Part shown: one piece after another, positions 48,720 through 54,854 of the stretch | How positions within the stretch are numbered: the first letter of the stretch is position 1 | Layout: every line of letters begins with the position of its first letter | From: Dyella tabacisoli | Lineage (GTDB): Bacteria; Pseudomonadota; Gammaproteobacteria; Xanthomonadales; Rhodanobacteraceae | Length of the DNA: 64,000 nucleotides | Assembly: GCF_003350925.1 (NCBI RefSeq) | Contig: NZ_KZ857177.1 | Coordinates: 318,689 to 382,688 of the forward strand | Reading direction: 5' to 3' | The notes under the pieces: generated by a model | Told to the model about the DNA's origin: nothing | Database searches by the model: none | What the model saw: the letters and a program-made list of their open reading frames with translations, nothing else | Program-made: the position numbers and the translations under genes

Positions 48720-49915
48720 TGCGTTCTCCCAAAAATGAGCGTGGCGTTATTGCCGCCGAAGCCCATGGAATTGGTCAGTCCGTAACGGATCGGGCGAGAC
48801 TGATTGTCGAGAGCGATATTGCATTTGAGTGTGGCGTCGACGGTTCCGGTGTTGAGGCTTCCAGGGACCAAGTCGTTTTCCATGCCGAGCATCAGGATGA
48901 TGGCTTCGGTAATTCCGGCGGCGCCCTGGGTGTGGCCTGTCCAACCCTTGGTTGAACTGACCGGTACTTCGGCGCCAAAAATCCGATGCATGGCCGCATC
49001 TTCCGCACCGTCATTCATCGGCGTGCCGCTGCCGTGCGCGTTGATGTAGTCAATATCTTTTGCGTCCAGGCCTGCGCGTTTCAGCGCCAGCAACATGGAT
49101 GCCTCAATGCCCTTGCCTTCAGGGTGCGGCGCGGTCATGTCGTAGCCATCGGTCGTTTCGCCGTAGCCCAGCAGCTCCATCTTGCCGGGTCGGCCGGCGG
49201 TTTCGGCGGGCAGTTTTTCAAGCAGGGCGAATCCGGCGGCCGCGCCGATGCTGATGCCGTCGCGCTTGCTGTCCCACGGTTTGCAAGGCTGGGTCGATAG
49301 CACTCCCAGCGAGCGAAAGCCGTTGACCAGCGTTTCGCTATACGTTTCAACCCCGGCGACAATGGCGGCGTCGCATAAGCCCATCTGCAGATAGCGGTAA
49401 GCGGTTGCAAATACCTTTGCGCTGGATGAACAAGCCGTGCCGATCGTTGCATAAGGGCCAGTGATATCCAGGCTCTTACGCACGTACTGCACCGTGGCAT
49501 CAAGACTTCCGCTACGGGTGTAATTGTTTTCGGGGGCGAGATCCGGCGCGACAGGTTTGACCTGATAGTCCTCCTCGATAAGGCAGATGCTGCCGGTGAT
49601 CGTCCCTAGAAAGCAGGCGACGCGGCTTTTGCCATATTTGCTTTTGGCTTGTTCGACAGCATTTGTGAAGCCGTCTTGTTGCAGGGCGGTTTGAATCATG
49701 CGATTGCATTGGTTGTCGTAGCCAGCCAGCTCACCCGCAATCGGATACAGCGACACCGGATTGACGAAACCGAACCAGGTGTGGCCAAGATCGCCCATGG
49801 AATGCTTGCTCAGACCGCCGGTCTTGCTCTTTATAGAATCGAGCGTGGCTTTATTGCCGACGCCCAACGCACTGGTAAGGGTGAAGGCCGTCACGTAGGT
49901 CGGTAAAATTGCCAT
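48716..49915 (-). CDS. Beta-ketoacyl-ACP synthase (type II polyketide/aryl-polyene-like KS)
   Basis: This 399-residue condensing enzyme from ATG 49913-49915 (GGAG nine bases upstream) has the complete Cys-His-His triad: C162 in TACSSSAK, H294 in NAHGSGTPMND and H328 in GWTGHTQGAAG, plus the C-terminal GFGGNN. It would elongate ACP-bound chains with malonyl units. Coupling to a cysteine-less partner and the ApeI/ApeP-type dehydratases places it nearer to the aryl-polyene and highly reducing type II systems than to housekeeping FabF. It is read as the core of the pathway. Confidence 0.9.
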   Translation of the reverse strand: MAILPTYVTAFTLTSALGVGNKATLDSIKSKTGGLSKHSMGDLGHTWFGFVNPVSLYPIAGELAGYDNQCNRMIQTALQQDGFTNAVEQAKSKYGKSRVACFLGTITGSICLIEEDYQVKPVAPDLAPENNYTRSGSLDATVQYVRKSLDITGPYATIGTACSSSAKVFATAYRYLQMGLCDAAIVAGVETYSETLVNGFRSLGVLSTQPCKPWDSKRDGISIGAAAGFALLEKLPAETAGRPGKMELLGYGETTDGYDMTAPHPEGKGIEASMLLALKRAGLDAKDIDYINAHGSGTPMNDGAEDAAMHRIFGAEVPVSSTKGWTGHTQGAAGITEAIILMLGMENDLVPGSLNTGTVDATLKCNIALDNQSRPIRYGLTNSMGFGGNNATLIFGRTH

Positions 49916-50009
49916 GTCCTGAAACTCCAACGACGCTAGACATTCAAAACGTGTCCGATTCAGCCAACCGCGTACGCAACAGCCGCCTTCGCGCCGCCGC
50001 CTGTCAGTT

Positions 50010-50342
50010 TTATCGGGTTGCTACTGCCAGAGGCGCCGAGCGGAAATCTCCCGCAGCTATTTCGTTGTCGTCGCCATCGCGGCAGACAAAGCTATAGCTA
50101 TCCTCGCTCTTGGCGCGAATCCTGACGATAAGGGTTTTTCCAGGTTTCAAGACCGACAGGTTCTTCACCTTGGTTATACGTCTTAGATGCAAATCGCCCC
50201 GAAATTGCGCGAAGGCGATGCGCACATGCTCCATAATCACTGCGCCTGGAATAATCGGATTTCCAATAAAATGTCCGTTAGATGCAGGGTGATTATCGGC
50301 AATGGCCGTGGTGTATTCGAAATCGGCCGGGTCAGGCAGCAT
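50010..50342 (-). CDS. FabZ-like 3-hydroxyacyl-ACP dehydratase, ApeI-like
   Basis: The 110-residue hot-dog protein has the FabZ active-site string NHPASNGHFIGNPIIPG (H24 in the second half) and the acidic residue E38 in IMEHV, spaced as in FabZ (His49/Glu63). It is shorter than FabZ and resembles the ApeI dehydratase of aryl-polyene clusters. Its start overlaps the 3' end of the ACP gene by 11 bases, and the ketosynthase follows after about 95 bases. Two dehydratases in one unit may form a heterodimer, as ApeI/ApeP do. Confidence 0.85.
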   Translation of the reverse strand: MLPDPADFEYTTAIADNHPASNGHFIGNPIIPGAVIMEHVRIAFAQFRGDLHLRRITKVKNLSVLKPGKTLIVRIRAKSEDSYSFVCRDGDDNEIAAGDFRSAPLAVATR

Positions 50343-50619
50343 TGGCTTCCTTCGCTTCGATTTTTTGCCTCATTTTGTCGGTGACAAAGATATACAGGCT
50401 GCGGACGTTGGCGTACGCCTGTCGCGTCGCTTCATCCTCTACCTTTAGCTCGACCTTGAAGCGCTGATTGATGACCGCGCCGATTTCCAGTGCGTCGATG
50501 GAATTAAGATCGAGATTGCCGCCGAAAAGTGCGGTTTCCGCAGTAATTTCGACATCGCTATCCAGATTGAGCGTTTCAATGATGAGTTCGAGGAACTCGT
50601 GTTCGGTTGGAATTACCAT
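50332..50619 (-). CDS. Acyl carrier protein of the biosynthetic unit
   Basis: The 95-residue acidic helical protein carries the phosphopantetheine serine S40 in LDLNSIDALEI (DLNS variant of the usual DSL). ATG 50617-50619 is fixed by a strong AAGGAGG box; an in-frame start at 50661 would add 14 residues upstream of that box. It is the promoter-proximal gene of the leftward unit. The Sfp/EntD-type transferase at 37.6-38.4 kb could activate it. The Lys/Glu/Ala-rich tail is probably flexible. Confidence 0.9.
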   Translation of the reverse strand: MVIPTEHEFLELIIETLNLDSDVEITAETALFGGNLDLNSIDALEIGAVINQRFKVELKVEDEATRQAYANVRSLYIFVTDKMRQKIEAKEANAA

Positions 50620-50657
50620 GACGCCTCCTTCGCAGGTCGGGTGTATCTCGAAGACTT

Positions 50658-50855
50658 TCACCCCATCTTCACTTTCGATTGATGGATGTATTTAGACGTA
50701 GGTTTAATCAGTATCTTGGTATCGGTAATGTGATTCTTTTGTGATGGGTTCGAGGCTTCTGCATTAGTCAATTTGTATTCGTGATGTGAATTTTCACAAA
50801 AGCTGCATGAGGGGCATTGGATATTCGACGTCAGTGTTGCGGCCTGATTCGTCAT
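50658..50855 (-). CDS. Possible 65-aa ORF with a CPSCSFC motif before the ACP gene
   Basis: The frame runs leftward from ATG 50855 and ends 38 bases before the ACP start. It has a CxxCxxC cluster (CPSCSFCENSHH) and a polar Lys/Asn/Ser-rich tail, and is clearly more AT-rich than the neighbours. There is no strong ribosome binding site (only AGG) and no family is recognised. It could be a small metal-binding protein, a peptide precursor, a leader ORF of the biosynthetic operon, or non-coding DNA. A promoter-like site on the opposite strand overlaps it. Confidence 0.25.
   Translation of the reverse strand: MTNQAATLTSNIQCPSCSFCENSHHEYKLTNAEASNPSQKNHITDTKILIKPTSKYIHQSKVKMG
50679..50708 (+). promoter_or_regulatory. 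Promoter-like site reading rightward
   Basis: TTGATG and TTTAAT (5/6 to the -10 consensus) are 18 bases apart in an AT-rich part of the 50.62-50.97 kb gap. A transcript from here would reach the hairpin terminator at 50926-50950 after about 235 bases, or read through into the DUF3465 gene. Confidence 0.3.
50785..50798. promoter_or_regulatory. Palindrome TGTGAATTTTCACA, candidate operator
   Basis: The TGTGAA/TTCACA arms are separated by 2 bases in the divergent region before the ACP gene. The half-sites look CRP/Clp-like, but the TGTGA-TCACA spacing is 4 and not 6, so another regulator is more likely. The position suits control of the leftward biosynthetic operon. Confidence 0.3.
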
Positions 50856-50925
50856 GCACCTGACATCAATAAGCCGAACACTTTGCCAGCCGTGCAGGGG
50901 CGGCGGGTTGCGTATTGTTTAAGTC

Positions 50926-50950
50926 GCGCTGTATCGATACAGCGCTTTTT
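50926..50950 (+). terminator. Perfect 20-bp palindrome hairpin followed by TTTTT
   Basis: GCGCTGTATCGATACAGCGC is a perfect palindrome directly followed by five T on the + strand, 21 bases before the DUF3465 start. No rightward gene ends before it, so it would terminate a leader or small RNA. It may also work as an attenuator of the following gene. Confidence 0.65.
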
Positions 50951-50971
50951 CATTGGCGAGCAAGGACAACC

Positions 50972-51454
50972 ATGAAACCTCTATACCTATCTATTGCCTT
51001 GGCGAGCGCCGTAGCCGCGGGTCTGCTTGGGTCTTCCTTTGGCCATGCCGCTACGCTGGGCGGGGAAAGCCATGCGTCGACATTTCCCTGCGACGACAAT
51101 CATTTTCTCAACGACCAGAAGCTGTTCGAAAACGGACAGTTGTTTCAAGATGTGGCGGAGAACGTCTGCGGCACGGTCACCTATGTGTATCCGAAAAAGA
51201 AAACCAGGAGCGGCTGGCACGGTTATTTTCTAGTGCAGGTGGCCCCTAATACGGTGATCGAAATCGTCTCCGATCTCGGCCAGATGAATGCGCCTTCCTG
51301 GCCGTGGGTTGCCGTAGGCAACTACGTCACGGTGCGTGGCCGCTACTATTACGACAACGAATCCAGCCAGGGTATCGATTGGACACACCATGGCACCGGC
51401 AGTAGCTGGGGCACACCGGGTTACGTGGTAGTGAACGGCGTCGAATATCAATAA
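50972..51454 (+). CDS. DUF3465-family periplasmic protein
   Basis: The 160-residue protein from ATG 50972 (AAGGAC upstream) has a signal peptide ending near FGHAA (about 24-26). The mature part has a single OB-like domain with CGTVTYVYPKKK, WVAVGNYVTVRGRYYYDN and the family hallmark GIDWTHHGTG, matching DUF3465. The function of this family is not known. Expression may be limited by the hairpin terminator just upstream. It begins a rightward set of envelope genes. Confidence 0.8.
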   Translation: MKPLYLSIALASAVAAGLLGSSFGHAATLGGESHASTFPCDDNHFLNDQKLFENGQLFQDVAENVCGTVTYVYPKKKTRSGWHGYFLVQVAPNTVIEIVSDLGQMNAPSWPWVAVGNYVTVRGRYYYDNESSQGIDWTHHGTGSSWGTPGYVVVNGVEYQ

Positions 51455-51503
51455 GCAGCCGCTGGCCGGGGCCGGATATCCGCGCCCCAGCCAGCGCTGC
51501 TTT

Positions 51504-51557
51504 GGCGCCGGCGGCCGATTTTCACTAAATGGCGCCGGCGGCCGATCTTCACAAAAT
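51504..51557. repeat. Tandem pair of 27-bp direct repeats
   Basis: Two head-to-tail copies starting GGCGCCGGCGGCCGAT (51504-51530 and 51531-51557) differ at two bases. Each starts with the palindrome GGCGCC. They lie between the DUF3465 and lipoprotein genes and could expand or contract by slippage. Confidence 0.8.
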
Positions 51558-51615
51558 AAAGACAACGCCGAACGACGTATGCAACACTCGCGCCTTGTAA
51601 ACATAAGGAGCGCGT

Positions 51616-52485
51616 GTGCACGGAAGCAGAGAGGCTTTTCTTATCGGCATCCCCTTTCGGTGGAATGCGATAGCCGTTTGTTTTTTGCTGTTGCCGCTTT
51701 TCGGTTGCTCCAACGAGCAGTCGCTCGGCAAACCGGAAAAGATCGGGCCCTTTACTTTCGAGCGTTTCCGCAACTCCTATTCCAGCGAGTCAGGGCCCAC
51801 TGTCTATGAGTATTACAAGATCTCTTACGGGTCTTATTTTCCTAGCGCCATTCATTTTCCAAACGATGCCTGGGTACGCATAGACCAGATCACCCGGCTG
51901 CCGTCCGCTCAGCCGGCGTGGATGATCCGCACTGGAAACAGCGTGGCGATGTTGACGGAAAGAGCAGGGCGGCTTGCTCTCGACCCTCTTTGGAATGTGG
52001 ACTACGACAAGGGCCAAGAGCAAGTACAGCGAGTCGACGACAAGCATTGGTATATCCCCGATTTCGATAGGGTTGGCGAGTACCCGAATTTCACCTATCG
52101 CAGCGGGCGATTGTTTAACGGCGTGACGCTGACGCAACGATGGTTGCCTGTATGGCCGGTGCTCGACGGACAGCCGGGCACTATTGCCCCCAGTCGTACT
52201 CAGTTCTTGGCGATCTCCCCCGATGAGACAACGTCGGCATGGCTTTTCACGACATTTCCAGACGATGGACCCGATAGCGTGCGGCAGTACGAGGTACGGG
52301 TTTTGGATGAGCGCACGCCAACCCTGCCGCCGGTCGCCCTCGATGCAAAGTTCATGGAACACCGTCCGCTGCCCGATAGCGACTACTACAAAGAAACGCG
52401 GCCTTTGTATCAAGCATGGTTCGATGCCGCATTCCGTTGGAACCGGACACCTGATGGCCGCTGGCAATTGAGCCGTCGTTATTAA
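51616..52485 (+). CDS. Putative lipoprotein of unknown function
   Basis: The 289-residue protein starts at GTG 51616 with AAGGAG five bases upstream. It has a hydrophobic signal and lipobox LFGC (Cys at 31), so it should be a lipid-anchored envelope protein. The mature part is rich in aromatic residues and has no motif I recognise. It lies between the DUF3465 and WG-repeat genes, all rightward and all predicted to be exported. No function is assigned. Confidence 0.7.
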   Translation: MHGSREAFLIGIPFRWNAIAVCFLLLPLFGCSNEQSLGKPEKIGPFTFERFRNSYSSESGPTVYEYYKISYGSYFPSAIHFPNDAWVRIDQITRLPSAQPAWMIRTGNSVAMLTERAGRLALDPLWNVDYDKGQEQVQRVDDKHWYIPDFDRVGEYPNFTYRSGRLFNGVTLTQRWLPVWPVLDGQPGTIAPSRTQFLAISPDETTSAWLFTTFPDDGPDSVRQYEVRVLDERTPTLPPVALDAKFMEHRPLPDSDYYKETRPLYQAWFDAAFRWNRTPDGRWQLSRRY

Positions 52486-52549
52486 AGCCAGTTCAAAGTC
52501 TCCCCGTGGCCTGCTGCCCACCTTAAGTCGACCTGATGTCTCTCTGTGG

Positions 52550-53938
52550 ATGCCTATGAATATTCGTGATGTGAAGCTGTGGCTGGCCGGTATCGTTTGC
52601 GTGAGTGCGAGCATGAGTGGTGTATTGCAAGCTCAGCCCACTACGGCACCATTGATGCCTTATCTGGATGCCAACGGCCGCTACGGCTTCGTCGACGCCA
52701 GCGGAACGCTGGTCATTCCCGCGCGCTACGTCGACGCCAAGCCGTTTTCCGACGGGCGCGCGGCGGTTGTTGCCGATGATATGTGGGGATACATCGATAC
52801 CGCTGGCCGGTGGGTTGTAAAGCCGCGCTACTCATCGGCGGAGAATTATGACCGTGGCGAGGCTGTCGCAAGGATCCAGGTGGATTCCAATCTGAAAAGC
52901 AGCAAAGGCGGTTGGATCGCCCTGCCGAACCCTAGCAATGCGCTTCCATGGCGTCACGATGCCTACACCACCATACATCGGTTAGATACCGCAGGCCGCG
53001 TGCTGGAACGATGGAAAAGCGGCGATGATCTGAGGTCGGATAAGCCCGAGAAAACGCCTGCGGCGTTAGACAAACTGCTTGGCACGCCGGCCTACCAAGG
53101 ATCCTTCGTGACACAGTTTGTGCCGCCGCTGTATCCGGTCGGGCATGGCTGCGAGCACGACACTCCCGCTAAGTTTTACGCCGCGCTTAACCGCGGTGAC
53201 TGTCGTATCGTCTTTTTCGATGCCCAAGCCCGAGCGTTGAACTCACAGGTTTACAGCTACTACGACGTCAGTAGAGGCTTTACCGACGATCGTTTGATGG
53301 TCACGCGCGACGGCAAGTCCGGCTATATCGATTCGCATGGCGTTGAAGTCATTCCCTGCACATTCGACGCCGCCTATTGGTTTGAAAATGGCTACGCCGT
53401 GGTGCGGTCGAAAGATCGCGGCATGGGCGTCATCGACACCCAGGGGCGCATGCTGATCGACTTCGGTCAGGGCGATCTCATGTATGACCATCTGACCTAC
53501 CCGCCGACGACGCATGGTTACTTCGTCGGTCATCGCAAGAGCGGCTGGGGTGTTGTCGATCCCTCGCAAAATCGCGATGTCGTTCCATTTACCTATGCCC
53601 ATGAGGCTGACCTCAAGGTCCTAGGCAGTGGCGGTACCCAGTTGGCGGTCGCCGCGCGTGACGATAAGCAAGGCTGGTGCGTATTGGATAGCCAGGGCCA
53701 TACGCTGAGCTGCGGCTACAAACAAGTGGCGAGCGCCCGTGAAGGCGTGATTGCCGTGCAGGGCAGCAACGGAAGCTGGGGGGCTATCGATCTCACCGGG
53801 AAAATGATTCTTTCGCCTCGCTACGATGAGCGCTTTGTTTTCTCCAACGGGCTGGCTCGGGTCCGCCGTGGAGAGTACAGGTTCTATATCGACGCACTCG
53901 GCAAAGAGTATGTCGCCCCCGCCCTGGTAAATCCCTAA
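52550..53938 (+). CDS. WG-repeat protein with signal peptide
   Basis: The 462-residue protein has a signal peptide ending near VLQAQ (about 29). At least five WG/beta-propeller-like repeats follow, of the form G-x-YGFVDxxGxxVIPxRYxxxxxFxxGxAxV (about 40-75, 80-105, 250-285, 320-345, 405-440). WG repeats form beta-rich binding surfaces of unknown specificity. Starts at 52550 or 52556 are both possible. The gene is followed within 30 bases by a TPR-like membrane protein gene. Confidence 0.85.
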   Translation: MPMNIRDVKLWLAGIVCVSASMSGVLQAQPTTAPLMPYLDANGRYGFVDASGTLVIPARYVDAKPFSDGRAAVVADDMWGYIDTAGRWVVKPRYSSAENYDRGEAVARIQVDSNLKSSKGGWIALPNPSNALPWRHDAYTTIHRLDTAGRVLERWKSGDDLRSDKPEKTPAALDKLLGTPAYQGSFVTQFVPPLYPVGHGCEHDTPAKFYAALNRGDCRIVFFDAQARALNSQVYSYYDVSRGFTDDRLMVTRDGKSGYIDSHGVEVIPCTFDAAYWFENGYAVVRSKDRGMGVIDTQGRMLIDFGQGDLMYDHLTYPPTTHGYFVGHRKSGWGVVDPSQNRDVVPFTYAHEADLKVLGSGGTQLAVAARDDKQGWCVLDSQGHTLSCGYKQVASAREGVIAVQGSNGSWGAIDLTGKMILSPRYDERFVFSNGLARVRRGEYRFYIDALGKEYVAPALVNP

Positions 53939-53952
53939 GAGCCTGTTCAAAG
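53939..53952. repeat. Left arm of an inverted repeat around the TPR-like gene
   Basis: GAGCCTGTTCAAAG lies immediately after the WG-repeat gene stop. Its reverse complement, with one mismatch, lies at 54841-54854 just after the next gene, so the two arms enclose that gene. A further copy of the motif is at 40121. Confidence 0.5.
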
Positions 53953-53965
53953 GAAAGATGTCGTT

Positions 53966-54838
53966 ATGAAGATCGTGTTGGTAGCTGCATTTGTGCTGGT
54001 GATTTTTCTCACTGGCCGTATCGGTTTTTGGCTGGCCTTACTCTCAGGCCTGGGCTTCGTAGTCGGGGCCGTGATGGTGCTGCTCGTTGCCGGGCGGATG
54101 CTGGGTAAGAAAGCGGCGCCGGCCAGTGAACAGCCCGCCGGGGCGGTAGAGGCTTCTGATGCGTCCCCCGCGTCTTCAGCGGAGTCCGTGGCATCGGCTG
54201 CCGACCCGGTGGAGCTGACTCCCGCGATTGAGGCGCTGCAGGCTGGACATCATCAACAGGCCATCCAACTTGCGCAGCCGTATGTCGATGATCCGCGCAG
54301 TAAGGTTCGTATCGATGCCTTGCGCCTGACCGGGTTTGGACATGCCGGGCTGGGGCAATACGCGCTGGCCTATCCATGCTGGCTGGCGATCGCCGAAGCC
54401 GAGCCGACGTCGCTGAATTATTTGAATGTGACGTCCACGGCGGCAGTGATCGGTCGCTTCGATGAGGCGGAAGCCGCCTACGCGCAATGCGAGCGATTGG
54501 TGACTCAGGAAGGCGGTGGAGATCCCGCGCAAGGCCTGATCTTCCATGGCCAGAACCAGGCCAATTTTCTGGCATCGCTGGCCCAGGCAGAGCGCCCGGA
54601 TCTGGCATTCAAGTATCTGCAGCCGCTGGCGAATTTTTACCGCAGCCTGCACATCACCGATTCGCATTTTCTCTACGTGCGGAACATGCCGTTTTTTGAA
54701 GTTTTTCTGGAGCAGTCTTTGCCGCTGGTGCGCAAGGTACTCGATGAATCCGCGCTGGTCGCGTGGTATCGCACGGTCTACGACGCCGTCGATGAAGAAG
54801 GCAAGGCGCTGTTCGCAACGTATCAGGTACCCCATTGA
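53966..54838 (+). CDS. Membrane-anchored TPR-like protein
   Basis: The 290-residue protein has two closely spaced N-terminal hydrophobic helices (VLVAAFVLVIFLTG and WLALLSGLGFVVGAVMVLLVA) and an Ala/Ser-rich linker (about 50-85). A C-terminal helical domain with TPR-like spacing follows (AIQLAQPYVDDPRS, FGHAGLGQYALAYPCWLAIA, GRFDEAEAAYAQCE). No enzyme motif is seen. The gene is enclosed by a 14-bp inverted repeat, which is unusual. Confidence 0.75.
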   Translation: MKIVLVAAFVLVIFLTGRIGFWLALLSGLGFVVGAVMVLLVAGRMLGKKAAPASEQPAGAVEASDASPASSAESVASAADPVELTPAIEALQAGHHQQAIQLAQPYVDDPRSKVRIDALRLTGFGHAGLGQYALAYPCWLAIAEAEPTSLNYLNVTSTAAVIGRFDEAEAAYAQCERLVTQEGGGDPAQGLIFHGQNQANFLASLAQAERPDLAFKYLQPLANFYRSLHITDSHFLYVRNMPFFEVFLEQSLPLVRKVLDESALVAWYRTVYDAVDEEGKALFATYQVPH

Positions 54839-54840
54839 GA

Positions 54841-54854
54841 CTTTGAGCAGGCTC
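54841..54854. repeat. Right arm of the inverted repeat around the TPR-like gene
   Basis: CTTTGAGCAGGCTC pairs with GAGCCTGTTCAAAG at 53939-53952 except for one base. It lies between the TPR-like gene and the convergent AsmA-family gene. There is no T-run, so a terminator role is weak. Confidence 0.5.

Noticed and set aside
47932-48732. 5' extension of the dehydratase frame to 48732 (428 codons in total)
   Set aside because: It overlaps the chain-length-factor gene out of frame and is Arg/Pro/Gln-rich. The ATG at 47931 starts a normal-length hot-dog protein.
40333-50619. Canonical aryl-polyene (APE/xanthomonadin) cluster
   Set aside because: Core KS/CLF/DH/KR/ACP types match, but AMP ligase, acyltransferases, thioesterase, the lipoprotein carrier and MMPL exporter genes are not in the window. 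An ABC exporter and a di-iron enzyme are present instead.
50785-50798. CRP/Clp binding site
   Set aside because: The half-sites fit but the spacer is 4 bases and not 6. It is kept only as an unspecified palindrome.
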